From Mycobacterium sp. 1274756.6 (lineage in GTDB: Bacteria; Actinomycetota; Actinomycetes; Mycobacteriales; Mycobacteriaceae): a stretch of 64,000 nt of DNA. Under the pieces are notes generated by a model, which was given only the letters and a program-made list of their open reading frames with translations, had not been told where the DNA came from and ran no database searches. Position 1 is the first letter of the stretch; every line of letters begins with the position of its first letter. This document shows positions 47,586 through 57,451 of this stretch, in pieces. The stretch is from NCBI RefSeq assembly GCF_001668625.1, contig NZ_LZLJ01000093.1, positions 124,001 to 188,000 of the forward strand. Direction: 5' to 3'. A program made the position numbers and the translations under genes.

Positions 47586-48986
47586 TCAGCGGCGGCTGCC
47601 AGGTGCAGACGTCGCACTGCCACCTACTGCCAGATCGCCGGGCGCCGACGCGCCGGTGCGCAATTCGGCGGCGATCAGCCGCGCCGCCGCGTTCTGCCAG
47701 TTGTGCAGGGAGCGTTGGGGCACCTCGGTGACCAGCCACTGCCAGGCCTGCCGGGCGGTGGGGTCGAGTCCGGCGGCGGTGGCGTTCTGGGCGTAGGCCC
47801 GCACCCCGGCGACGTAGGGGAAGTACAGCGCGTTGTAGTGCCGCCACTCCTCGGTGGTGCCGAAGTCGCCGCCGCCGCGGGGCTTGAGCCGGCCGATGTG
47901 CTCGGCCAGCAGCGCTTTGAGCTCGACCGCGCGGGCCAGCGGCTGGTCCGCGGTGCCGCGGTCGGCCAACCGCTCGTCGATGGCGGGCAGCGCGGTCAGC
48001 GGGCTGGCGATGAGTTTGGGCAGGTCGCCGTAGTGGCTCAGCGCGCGCCGGGTCAGCCGGGCGAAGGTGGCGTCGTCGAGGTCGTCGAGGGGGCCGCCGG
48101 CGCGCAGCGGCAACGCCGATTCGGTGTCGCGCAGGGCGGCGCGATCGGCCCGCAGCCCCGGGGCGTTCCAGAACGCCACCCGGTCCAGCAGACCCGACAG
48201 CGGGCCGGCGAACACCTGCAGGGTGATCGCCACCGCCAAGGTGGTGAATTCCAGGATGGTCAGCGTGGCCGCCCCGGCCTCGGTCACCGCCATCGCGACC
48301 AGCACCTGGACACCGAAGACCGCGGCCACCGCGACCGCGCCCAAAAACGAGCGCAGCATGTCGGCGCGCAGCGCCTGACCTTCGTCGAAGGCGTCCCACA
48401 GCGCCACCGCCACCCCGAGCAGCAGCACGTCGAACCCCGTCGACGCCAACGCCACCCCGCTGGGGATCAGCCCCAGCGGGATGATCAGGATCGCGTTGGC
48501 CAGGGCGAAGAACAGGGTGGCCACCACGACCACCCCGACCACCGAGCCGGGTTGGGCGGGCCGCACCAGCGCGTGGCCCATGGCCGCCAGCGTCGACAGC
48601 GAGATGACCGCGAACATCAGCCAGTGGCCGCCGCGCAGCGGACCGCCGACCCCGCCGGCCAGCGTCGCCGCCACCAGCAGCGCGCCGGCCACCGCGGCGG
48701 TCAGCACCGCCGCCCGGGTCCGGCTCAGCCAGCGGTCGTCGGTTCGGGCCAGCTCCAACAGCACCGCGAACCAGGCCGTGGCGGGCACCGCGACCAGGTA
48801 GATCTCGACGCGGTTGAGCATCCCGACGTGCCCGACCAGCCGGACCGCGTCGACGGCCACCACGGTGGCGAACCCGCACAACCCGATCGCCGCCCACACC
48901 AGCACCGGTTTGCGCGGATTGCGCGCCAGCAGATACAGGCCCAGCCACCAGCTCAGCGCGAACACCACCGCCGACAGTGCAGCCAC
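47586..48986 (-). CDS. Multi-pass membrane protein, 7TM histidine-kinase-N-like
   Basis: A 466-residue protein with eight or so hydrophobic segments in residues 1-270, beginning ALSWWLGLYLLARNPRKPVL, which recalls the 7TM sensor region of some histidine kinases. The last 190 residues are soluble and helical (GTTEEWRHYNALYFPYVAG, VPQRSLHNWQN) with no H-box, GGDEF or kinase motifs that I can see. I do not recognise the C-terminal domain. The GTG start at 48986 has a weak site. It lies between the Z-prenyl synthase and the hydrolase, same strand as both. Confidence 0.75.
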   Translation of the reverse strand: MAALSAVVFALSWWLGLYLLARNPRKPVLVWAAIGLCGFATVVAVDAVRLVGHVGMLNRVEIYLVAVPATAWFAVLLELARTDDRWLSRTRAAVLTAAVAGALLVAATLAGGVGGPLRGGHWLMFAVISLSTLAAMGHALVRPAQPGSVVGVVVVATLFFALANAILIIPLGLIPSGVALASTGFDVLLLGVAVALWDAFDEGQALRADMLRSFLGAVAVAAVFGVQVLVAMAVTEAGAATLTILEFTTLAVAITLQVFAGPLSGLLDRVAFWNAPGLRADRAALRDTESALPLRAGGPLDDLDDATFARLTRRALSHYGDLPKLIASPLTALPAIDERLADRGTADQPLARAVELKALLAEHIGRLKPRGGGDFGTTEEWRHYNALYFPYVAGVRAYAQNATAAGLDPTARQAWQWLVTEVPQRSLHNWQNAAARLIAAELRTGASAPGDLAVGGSATSAPGSRR

Positions 48987-49032
48987 GTTTTCCAGTTTGG
49001 CACGGCACGGTCCGCCGGACCGGCGAGAACGC

Positions 49033-49824
49033 TCAGCGGCCGTAGCGGCGGTGCCGGGCGCTGTAGTCGCGCAGCGCCCGCAGGAAATCGACCCGGCGGA
49101 ACTCCGGCCAGTACGCCTCGGTGAACCACATCTCGGAGTAGGCGCTCTGCCACAGCAGGAACCCGGAGAGCCGCTGCTCCCCCGAGGTGCGGATGACCAG
49201 ATCCGGATCGGGTTGCCCAGAGGTGTACAGGTTCTCCGAGATGGCTTCGGCGGTCACCGCCTCGATGAGTTGCTCGCCGCTGCGGCCCTCGGCCAGTTCC
49301 TTGCCGAGCAGGGCGCGCACCGCGTCGACGATCTCGCGGCGGCCGCCGTAGGCGACGGCGACGTTGACGTGGAACCCGCCGTTTTTGTCGCGGGTGGAAT
49401 CCACCGCGTCGCGCAGCCGGCGGGAGGCGTCGGCGCCGAGCAGTTCCAGGTCACCGACCGTGCGCACGCTCCAGCGGTTCTCCGGCGCGCAGATCTCCTC
49501 GACGACCTCGGTGATGATCTCGATGAGCGCACCGAGTTCGTCGGCGTCGCGCTGCAGGTTCTCGGTGGACAGCAGGTAGACGGTGGCCATCTCGATGCCG
49601 GTCTCCTGGCACCAGCGCAGCATCTCGGCGATCTTGGCGGCGCCCATCCGGTAGCCGTAGCTGACGTCGTGGTAGCCGGCGTCGCGCGCCCAGCGCCGGT
49701 TCCCGTCGCACAGCACCGCGATGTGGCGGGGCAACTCCGAGCGGTTCGCGGCCAGCCCCTGGCGCAGACGCAGCTCGTAGAGCCGGTAAACCGGCTCTTT
49801 GAGACGCTGCGGAATGATCGCCAC
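49033..49824 (-). CDS. Short-chain Z-isoprenyl (Z,E-farnesyl) diphosphate synthase
   Basis: A 263-residue cis-prenyltransferase. In M. tuberculosis the corresponding enzyme (Rv1086) adds one IPP to geranyl diphosphate to give omega,E,Z-farnesyl diphosphate for decaprenyl phosphate synthesis. The family motifs are present: HIAVLCDGNRRWA with the catalytic Asp, YLLSTENLQR, and the C-terminal DLVIRTSGEQRLSGFLLWQ. The GTG at 49824 gives IIPQRLKEPVYRLYE at the N-terminus; TAGTCT lies eight bases upstream, so the mRNA may be leaderless. It is divergent from the TrhA gene and works downstream of ispH. Confidence 0.93.
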   Translation of the reverse strand: MAIIPQRLKEPVYRLYELRLRQGLAANRSELPRHIAVLCDGNRRWARDAGYHDVSYGYRMGAAKIAEMLRWCQETGIEMATVYLLSTENLQRDADELGALIEIITEVVEEICAPENRWSVRTVGDLELLGADASRRLRDAVDSTRDKNGGFHVNVAVAYGGRREIVDAVRALLGKELAEGRSGEQLIEAVTAEAISENLYTSGQPDPDLVIRTSGEQRLSGFLLWQSAYSEMWFTEAYWPEFRRVDFLRALRDYSARHRRYGR

Positions 49825-49889
49825 GAAAACCGAGACTACTGTGAAGGTCGGCAGCGTCCACCGGTGATCCCGCAGGAGGGAAGGCAAGA

Positions 49890-50591
49890 GTGAGCATCGA
49901 CACCGGCCCCCACCCCGTGCCGCAACTCGACTTCGCACCGCCGCCGGTGGCTGCCCGGCCGCGCGCCCGCGGCTGGATCCACCTGGTCTCCGCGGTGGTG
50001 GCGGTGATCGCGGGCACGACGTTGATCGCGGTCACCTGGCCGCTGGCCGGGCTGATGGCCGGCCTGTCGACGTTCGTCTACACCGTGTCGGTGGTGGGGA
50101 TGTTCGCGGTGAGCGCCACCTACCACCGCATCACCTGGTCGTCGGTGGCCGCCCGGATGCGCATGAAACGGGTCGATCACGCGATGATCTTCGTGTTCAT
50201 CGCCGGCACCTACACCCCGTTCGCGGTGCTGGCGATGACGCCCCCGCAGGGCCGGCTGGTGTTGACCGTCGTCTGGGGCGGCGCGCTGGCCGGGGTGCTG
50301 CTCAAGGTGTGCTGGCCGACCGCGCCCAAGTGGGTCGGGGTGCCGCTGTACCTGCTGCTGGGCTGGGTGGCGGCGTTCTTCATCGCGGTGATCATGCACC
50401 ACGCCGGGGTGGCGGCGATGGTGCTGCTGGCCGTCGGTGGCGCCCTCTACAGCATCGGGGCCATCCTCTACGCGGCGCGGTGGCCCGACCCGTGGCCGAC
50501 GACCTTCGGCTACCACGAGTTCTTCCACGCGCTGACCGCGGTCGCCGCGATCTGTCAGTACATCGCGATCTGGTTCGCCGCGCTGTACTGA
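49890..50591 (+). CDS. TrhA/hemolysin III family membrane protein
   Basis: A 233-residue seven-helix membrane protein of the hemolysin III/PAQR family (Rv1085c type). Conserved features are the histidine in SATYHRITW, the [16 protein letters not shown] segment and the C-terminal [10 protein letters not shown] histidines, a putative metal site. The GTG at 49890 follows AGGAGGG. Despite the name, members act in membrane homeostasis; haemolysis is not implied. Confidence 0.9.
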   Translation: MSIDTGPHPVPQLDFAPPPVAARPRARGWIHLVSAVVAVIAGTTLIAVTWPLAGLMAGLSTFVYTVSVVGMFAVSATYHRITWSSVAARMRMKRVDHAMIFVFIAGTYTPFAVLAMTPPQGRLVLTVVWGGALAGVLLKVCWPTAPKWVGVPLYLLLGWVAAFFIAVIMHHAGVAAMVLLAVGGALYSIGAILYAARWPDPWPTTFGYHEFFHALTAVAAICQYIAIWFAALY

Positions 50592-50608
50592 CCGCTACCG
50601 AACCGCCC

Positions 50609-51001
50609 TCAGAGTGCGACCACGTTCTCCGGCGACCAGTAGGCCTTCATCGCGGCGATCTTGCCGTCCTCGGTGAACGCCATCACGTCGATCGGTTCGA
50701 TGCTGATCCGGTTCTCCCCGGCCTGCATGGTCAGCCGGAACAGGAAGGCCGCTTCGTTGCCGGCGACCCGCAGGGTGACCAGTTCGGTGGTGGCCTTCCC
50801 GGCCTGCAGCGCGGAGTAGAACCGCCGGATCGACTCGGGGCCGATGTGGACGTCCCCGCCGACCGGGTCCTCGACGGTGGCGTCGTCGGCGTAGAGGGCG
50901 ACCAGCCCGTCGGGGTCGCCGGCGGCGACCAGTTCCAGGTAGCGGTTGACGGTGTCGGTGATCTGTTGCCTGCGTGCTGCGGCGGCTTCTGCGGTGGCCA
51001 T
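50609..51001 (-). CDS. SnoaL/NTF2-like protein, ketosteroid isomerase-type
   Basis: A 130-residue NTF2-fold protein with the pattern of delta5-3-ketosteroid isomerase: Tyr21 in the first helix, Asp45 in TVEDPVGG and Asp105 in IDVMAF, corresponding to the catalytic Tyr/Asp/Asp. If active it would shift the double bond of 5-en-3-ones, complementing the 3-beta-HSD at 30.3 kb; that is inference. It ends 17 bases after the convergent TrhA gene and starts 26 bases downstream of the YyaL-type gene, so it probably belongs to that transcript. Confidence 0.8.
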   Translation of the reverse strand: MATAEAAAARRQQITDTVNRYLELVAAGDPDGLVALYADDATVEDPVGGDVHIGPESIRRFYSALQAGKATTELVTLRVAGNEAAFLFRLTMQAGENRISIEPIDVMAFTEDGKIAAMKAYWSPENVVAL

Positions 51002-51027
51002 GCGCGGCAGGTTACACCGCCGCGACG

Positions 51028-53038
<2,011 letters not shown>

Positions 53039-53052
<14 letters not shown>

Positions 53053-53329
53053 GCGGTTTCCCGCGGCGTGCCTCGTCGGTGATCGGGGGGTGTTCCAGGG
53101 TGCCTTCGTCGGCGGCCTGGTCGGGTTCGGGGTGGTCCGGGTCGAAGGTGCCGGGCAGCTTCTTGAGGTGCCGGTTCATCGACCGGATCAGCAGCACGGT
53201 GCCGATCAGCAGCAGCACCACCACCAGCAGCCCGAACGGGCTGGCCTTGCCGAACTCCGGGCCGGTGTTGGGCGGGGCGCCGTCGGCGTAGAGCCCGCTG
53301 GTCAGGGCCAGCGTCCACAGCAGAGTCAC
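53039..53329 (-). CDS. Small single-pass membrane protein between mca and yyaL-type gene
   Basis: A 96-residue protein: a short N-terminal hydrophobic stretch ([11 protein letters not shown], perhaps a signal), then a membrane helix ([18 protein letters not shown]) and a charged cytoplasmic tail rich in Asp, Glu and Pro. The GTG at 53329 overlaps the mca stop as GTGA, and its 3' end overlaps the next gene, so it is translationally coupled on both sides. It occupies the place of Rv1083. Function unknown. Confidence 0.8.
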
Positions 53330-54198
53330 TCGGGGTCCTCGATTCCGGTGAAGAGGTCGGTTTCCGGCAGTGTCGTGCGCACCCGGGATCGGGCCAGCTC
53401 GTACTCCTCGGTGGGCCACAGCCGCTGCTGCCAGTCGATCGGGGCGGCGAAGAAGTCGCCCTTCGGGTCGATCTGGGTGGCGTGGGCGCGCAGCGCGTCG
53501 TCGCGGCGGTCGAAGTAGGCGGCGCACTCGACGCGGGTGGTGACCCGCTGGGCGAAGTGGTCGTGGTTGGGGTCCCACCGCGCCAGCCACTTCCCGAACG
53601 GGCCCTGCTTGCCGTGTCTGGCGAACTCGTCCTGCAGCAGTTGCATCCGTTCGCGCAGGAAGCCGTGGATGTAGTACAGCTTGGAGACCGACCACGGGGC
53701 GCCGGCCTCGGGGAACTGCGCCGGGTCGGCGGCGGCCTCGTAGGCGGCGATCGACACCTGGTGGCAGCGGATGTGGTCGGGGTGCGGGTAGCCGCCGTTC
53801 TCGTCGTAGGTGGTCATCACGTGCGGCCGGAACTCGCGGACCACCTGGACCAGCGCCGCGGTGGCCTCCTCCATCGGCGCGCACGCGAAGCAGTCCGCGG
53901 GTAGCGGCGGCGGCGGGTCGCCCTTGGGCAGGCCGGAGTCGATGAATCCCAGCCAGGTGTGCTCGACGCCCAGGATCTTGGCGGCCTCGGCCATCTCGTC
54001 GCGGCGCACCTCGGCGATGCGCCCGCGCACGTGCGGCAGGTCCATGGCCGGGTTGAGGATGTCGCCGCGCTCCCCGCCGGTCAACGTCACGACCATCACG
54101 CGGTGCCCCTCATCGGCGTACCGGGCGACGGTGGCCGCGCCCTTGCTGGCCTCGTCGTCCGGGTGGGCGTGCACCGCCATCAACCGCAGTCCACTCAC
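53326..54198 (-). CDS. mca: Mycothiol S-conjugate amidase
   Basis: Zinc amidase that cleaves mycothiol conjugates of electrophiles and antibiotics, releasing mercapturic acids for export and GlcN-Ins for recycling. The 290-residue protein begins with the AHPDDE zinc motif (residues 11-16), continues with [14 protein letters not shown] and the HPDHIRCHQ histidines. The longer C-terminal part separates Mca from the deacetylase MshB. It is the first gene of a three-gene overlapping unit and is divergent from the DUF4307 gene. It marks the organism as a mycothiol-producing actinobacterium. Confidence 0.95.
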   Translation of the reverse strand: MSGLRLMAVHAHPDDEASKGAATVARYADEGHRVMVVTLTGGERGDILNPAMDLPHVRGRIAEVRRDEMAEAAKILGVEHTWLGFIDSGLPKGDPPPPLPADCFACAPMEEATAALVQVVREFRPHVMTTYDENGGYPHPDHIRCHQVSIAAYEAAADPAQFPEAGAPWSVSKLYYIHGFLRERMQLLQDEFARHGKQGPFGKWLARWDPNHDHFAQRVTTRVECAAYFDRRDDALRAHATQIDPKGDFFAAPIDWQQRLWPTEEYELARSRVRTTLPETDLFTGIEDPE

Positions 54199-54287
54199 GT
54201 GCCTCCACCTGCCTGTGTCCGGTCGTGTCGTTCTGGTTCCAATAGTTCCATTTTGTCGTTGACCACCCGATAGTCGATCCTGTCACC

Positions 54288-54722
54288 ATGACCCAACCCG
54301 CCTCACCCGGCCCTGGCAGCCGGTACGGTCGCCGCCGCCTGCCCGGCTCGCCGCGGCGGCGCGTGATCATCGCCGTGTCCGTGCTGGCGATCGCCGCGGG
54401 CACCGTCATCGCGGTGCTGGGCTACCAGCGGTTCGGCAGCGACGACGTGAGCGGCAAGCTGGTGGCCTACGAGCTGATCGACGACGAGACGGTGTCGGTG
54501 ACCGTCACGGTGACCCGCTCCGATCCGTCGCGGCCCGCGCAGTGCATCGTGCGGGTCCGGGCGAAGGACGGCAGCGAGACCGGGCGCCGGGAGGTGCTGG
54601 TGCCGCCGTCGGAGCAGGCCACGGTGGTGGTGACCACGATACTGAAGTCCAGCGCGAAGCCGGCGATGGGCGATATCTACGGCTGCGGCACCGACGTGCC
54701 CGATTACCTGCGCGCGAGCTGA
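54288..54722 (+). CDS. DUF4307 family membrane protein
   Basis: A 144-residue protein with an Arg/Pro-rich cytoplasmic N-terminus, one membrane helix (VIIAVSVLAIAAGTVIAVLGY) and an extracytoplasmic beta-rich domain of about 95 residues containing two cysteines (AQCIVRV and YGCGTD). The plan and its place between mca and greA fit the actinobacterial DUF4307 family (Rv1081c). Function unknown. Confidence 0.85.
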   Translation: MTQPASPGPGSRYGRRRLPGSPRRRVIIAVSVLAIAAGTVIAVLGYQRFGSDDVSGKLVAYELIDDETVSVTVTVTRSDPSRPAQCIVRVRAKDGSETGRREVLVPPSEQATVVVTTILKSSAKPAMGDIYGCGTDVPDYLRAS

Positions 54723-54776
54723 GAGCCGGGTCACGTTCGCCCCGCCGAGTGACGCACCGCGGTGGTATCGTGTCTG

Positions 54777-54858
54777 CAATACACGGTTCCCGCCGGGGCC
54801 GTGTATTGCTGCATTAGCGCGGGTACAGACGTAGACCGCTGCGAGACGGCAATACACC
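54777..54858 (+). promoter_or_regulatory. greA leader with three GCAATACAC half-sites
   Basis: GCAATACACGG at 54777-54787 and its exact complement at 54800-54810 form an 11-base stem with a 12-base loop. A third copy, GCAATACACC, is at 54849-54858. TATCGT at 54767-54772 upstream looks like a -10, which would place the stem at the start of a long greA leader. It could be an operator or an RNA element. Confidence 0.5.
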
Positions 54859-54943
54859 GGGTGACCGCGTCGTTCCCAGCGGACGGCGGCATCGACCGCC
54901 CGGAGCACCACCCTCGCGTAGACGACACAAGGAGCGTGACCAG

Positions 54944-55438
54944 ATGACGGAGACTCAGCTGACGTGGCTGACCCAGGAGTCACACGACAAGCTCAAGGCC
55001 GAGCTGGACCAGTTGATCGCCAACCGTCCGGTCATCGCCGCGGAGATCAACGACCGTCGCGAGGAAGGTGACCTGCGGGAGAACGGCGGCTACCACGCCG
55101 CGCGGGAGGAGCAGGGCCAGCAGGAGGCCCGCATCCGCCAGTTGCAGGACCTGCTGAACACCGCGAAGGTGGGCGAGGCGCCCACCCAGTCCGGGGTGGC
55201 GCTGCCGGGTTCGGTGGTGAAGGTCTACTACGACGACGACGAGTCCGACACCGAGACCTTCCTCATCGCGACCCGCCAGGAAGGCATCCACGAGGGCGAC
55301 CTGGAGGTGTACTCACCGAACTCGCCGCTGGGTGCCGCGCTGCTCAACGCCAAGGTGGGCGAGAAGCGCAGCTACACGGTGCCCGACGGCAGCACCATCA
55401 CGGTGACGCTGCTCAGCGCCGAGCCCTACACCGGCTAG
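54944..55438 (+). CDS. greA: Transcription elongation factor GreA
   Basis: Rescues backtracked RNA polymerase by stimulating transcript cleavage. The 164-residue protein has the N-terminal coiled coil (residues 10-80) with the acidic tip [22 protein letters not shown] and a C-terminal FKBP-like domain with the [14 protein letters not shown] segment. AAGGAG lies nine bases before the ATG. It has a long structured leader and ends in a hairpin shared with the convergent metB. Confidence 0.96.
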   Translation: MTETQLTWLTQESHDKLKAELDQLIANRPVIAAEINDRREEGDLRENGGYHAAREEQGQQEARIRQLQDLLNTAKVGEAPTQSGVALPGSVVKVYYDDDESDTETFLIATRQEGIHEGDLEVYSPNSPLGAALLNAKVGEKRSYTVPDGSTITVTLLSAEPYTG

Positions 55439-55440
55439 CC

Positions 55441-55467
55441 GCCCTCGAGCTAAACACCCTCGAGGGC
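55441..55467. terminator. Bidirectional terminator between greA and metB
   Basis: GCCCTCGAG (55441-55449) and CTCGAGGGC (55459-55467) pair perfectly around a nine-base AT-rich loop that contains the metB stop codon. The hairpin lies directly after both convergent genes and can serve either. Confidence 0.65.
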
Positions 55468-56619
55468 CTGCTGCAGGTCGGCCTGCAGGTCGGCGACGTC
55501 CTCGACCCCGACGGAGAGCCGGACCAGATCGTCGGGCACCTCCAACTGGGAGCCCGCCGTCGAGGCGTGCGTCATCGCCGCCGGGTGCTCGATCAGCGAC
55601 TCCACCCCGCCCAGCGATTCGGCGAGGATGAACAGTTCGGTGCCCGCGCACAGTTTCTCGGCGGCCGCCCGCCCGCCGTGCATCCGCACCGACACCATGC
55701 CGCCGAAGCCGTGCATCTGTCGGGCGGCCACCTCGTGGCCGGGGTGGTCGGGCAGCCCGGGGTAGTACACGGCGGCGATCGCCGGGTGGCCCAGCAGCAT
55801 CTCGGCGAGCGTGGCGGCGTTCTCGCTGTGCCGCTGCATCCGCAGCACCAGGGTCTTCAGCCCGCGCAGGGTCAGGTAGGCGTCGAAGGGGCCCGGGACC
55901 GCGCCGGCGCCGTTCTGCAGGAACGCGAACGCGGCGTCGGTTTCCTCGTCGTCGGTGACCAGGGCCCCGCCGACCACATCGGAGTGCCCGCCGATGTATT
56001 TGGTGGTGGAGTGCAGGACGACGTCGGCGCCCAGGGTCAGCGGCTGCTGCAGCGCCGGGGAGGCGAAGGTGTTGTCGACGACGACCTTCGCTTGGGCGGC
56101 GTGCCCGATCTCGGCGAGCGCGGCGATGTCGGCGATCGACAGCAGCGGGTTGGTGGGGGTCTCCACCCAGATCAACCGGGTTTTGTCGGTGACCGCGGCG
56201 CGGACTGCGTCGACGTCGGAGAGCGCGACCGGGGTGTAGTCGATCCCCCAGCCGGTGAACACCTTGTCGATCAGGCGGAAGGTGCCGCCGTAGGCGTCGT
56301 CGGGAATGATCAGGTGATCGCCGGGGCGCAGCAGCGCCCGCAGCGCGGTGTCGCTGGCGGCCATGCCGGAGCCGAACGCGCGGGCGAACCGGCCGGCCTC
56401 GACGGCGGCGAGCGCCGTCTCCAGCGCCGTGCGGGTGGGGTTGCCGGTGCGGGCGTACTCGTAGCCGCCGCGCATGCCGCCCACCCCGTCCTGGGCGAAG
56501 GTGCTGCTGGCGTAGATCGGCGCGTTGACCGCGCCGGTGGCCGGATCCGGCCGGTAGCCGGCGTGGATGGCGGTGGTGGACAGGCCCGGCGATCGTCGGG
56601 TCGAACGTTGTTCACTCAT
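55450..56619 (-). CDS. metB: Cystathionine gamma-synthase
   Basis: PLP enzyme joining an O-acylhomoserine and cysteine to give cystathionine in transsulfuration. The 389-residue protein has the Cys/Met-metabolism family PLP lysine in LHSTTKYIGGHSD, the YEYARTGNPT active-site loop and C-terminal LSVGVEDVADL. Related enzymes also act as cystathionine gamma-lyases, so direction cannot be fixed by sequence. It lies in the same order as Rv1079 next to greA, with pra and cbs upstream on the same strand, forming a sulfur amino-acid cluster. Confidence 0.94.
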   Translation of the reverse strand: MSEQRSTRRSPGLSTTAIHAGYRPDPATGAVNAPIYASSTFAQDGVGGMRGGYEYARTGNPTRTALETALAAVEAGRFARAFGSGMAASDTALRALLRPGDHLIIPDDAYGGTFRLIDKVFTGWGIDYTPVALSDVDAVRAAVTDKTRLIWVETPTNPLLSIADIAALAEIGHAAQAKVVVDNTFASPALQQPLTLGADVVLHSTTKYIGGHSDVVGGALVTDDEETDAAFAFLQNGAGAVPGPFDAYLTLRGLKTLVLRMQRHSENAATLAEMLLGHPAIAAVYYPGLPDHPGHEVAARQMHGFGGMVSVRMHGGRAAAEKLCAGTELFILAESLGGVESLIEHPAAMTHASTAGSQLEVPDDLVRLSVGVEDVADLQADLQQALEGV

Positions 56620-56654
56620 CGCCGTCCCAGCCTAGCCGGTGGTCGGGATCCGGG

Positions 56655-57386
56655 TCAGCGCGTCGGCAGGCAGACCGTCGACATGATCTTGTCGGCCAGC
56701 GTCTGCCGCTTCTCGTCCCACAGCGGGAACAGGTAGCCGATGCACAGGATGACCGCGTCGACGAAGTGGGCGAGCTGGCGCACGATCGACAGCCCGAAGC
56801 CGATGGGCTGGCCGGTGGCCTCGCCGACGACCTTGAACTTCAGCACCGACTTGCCGATGCTCGACCCGGTGGTGCCCTGCCGGTAGCCGAAGTTCCAGAG
56901 GGCGTAGGCCAGCACCGCCAGCGCGGCGAGCAGGACGAGCGCACTGCCGGCCCCGGTGAACGCCACCACACAGGTGCCGCCGTGGCCGGTAGGCGATCCG
57001 TAGCACTGCCTGTCGCCGGTGGCCAGCGCGAATCCCCAGGCGAGCCCGTACACCAGCAGCGGCGGGATGCCGTCGATCAGCGCCGCCCCGACCCGGGTGG
57101 CCCAGGACGTGTACGCCGTCTGCGGCAGGTTGCCCACCGCGCCGGGCGCGCTGTACCCGGGCGCCGGCGGCGGATAGTTCCCCGGCGGCGGCGGCGGGTA
57201 GTTGCCCGGGGGTGGGGGCGGGTAGTTGCCCGGGGGCGGCGGCGGGTAGTTGCCCGGCGGAGGCGGCGGGTAGCCGCCGGGCGCGCCCTGCGGCGGCGGG
57301 TAACTCCCCAGCGGGGGCGGCGGATGCCCACCCGGCGGGGGGTAGCCCCCTGGCGGCGGGTAGTTGCCCGGCGGCGGGTAGGTCAT
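56655..57386 (-). CDS. pra: Proline-rich antigen homologue Pra (RDD membrane protein)
   Basis: A 243-residue protein. Residues 1-80 are proline-rich with five near-identical GNYPPPPP octapeptides; residues 95-240 form an RDD domain with three membrane helices (RVGAALIDGIPPLLVYG, VLLAALAVLAYALWNFGY, LSIVRQLAHFVDAVILCIGYLF). It matches the mycobacterial proline-rich antigen (Rv1078). It is immediately upstream of metB and downstream of cbs on the same strand. Function unknown; the repeat tract may vary in length between strains. Confidence 0.9.
   Translation of the reverse strand: MTYPPPGNYPPPGGYPPPGGHPPPPLGSYPPPQGAPGGYPPPPPGNYPPPPPGNYPPPPPGNYPPPPPGNYPPPAPGYSAPGAVGNLPQTAYTSWATRVGAALIDGIPPLLVYGLAWGFALATGDRQCYGSPTGHGGTCVVAFTGAGSALVLLAALAVLAYALWNFGYRQGTTGSSIGKSVLKFKVVGEATGQPIGFGLSIVRQLAHFVDAVILCIGYLFPLWDEKRQTLADKIMSTVCLPTR
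57171..57267 (-). repeat. 24-bp tandem repeat inside pra, about four units
   Basis: The minus strand encodes successive GNYPPPPP units; on the plus strand GGGTAGTTGCCCGG recurs every 24 bases near 57196, 57220 and 57244, with a diverged copy near 57172. The repeat is in frame, so copy-number change would only lengthen or shorten the cytoplasmic tail. Confidence 0.8.
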
Positions 57387-57451
57387 GCGCGCTCCTCGGA
57401 GTCGGTGCGGTGGAGTGCCAGATTAGCGCGGCCCGGCCCGGCCCGGCCGCA

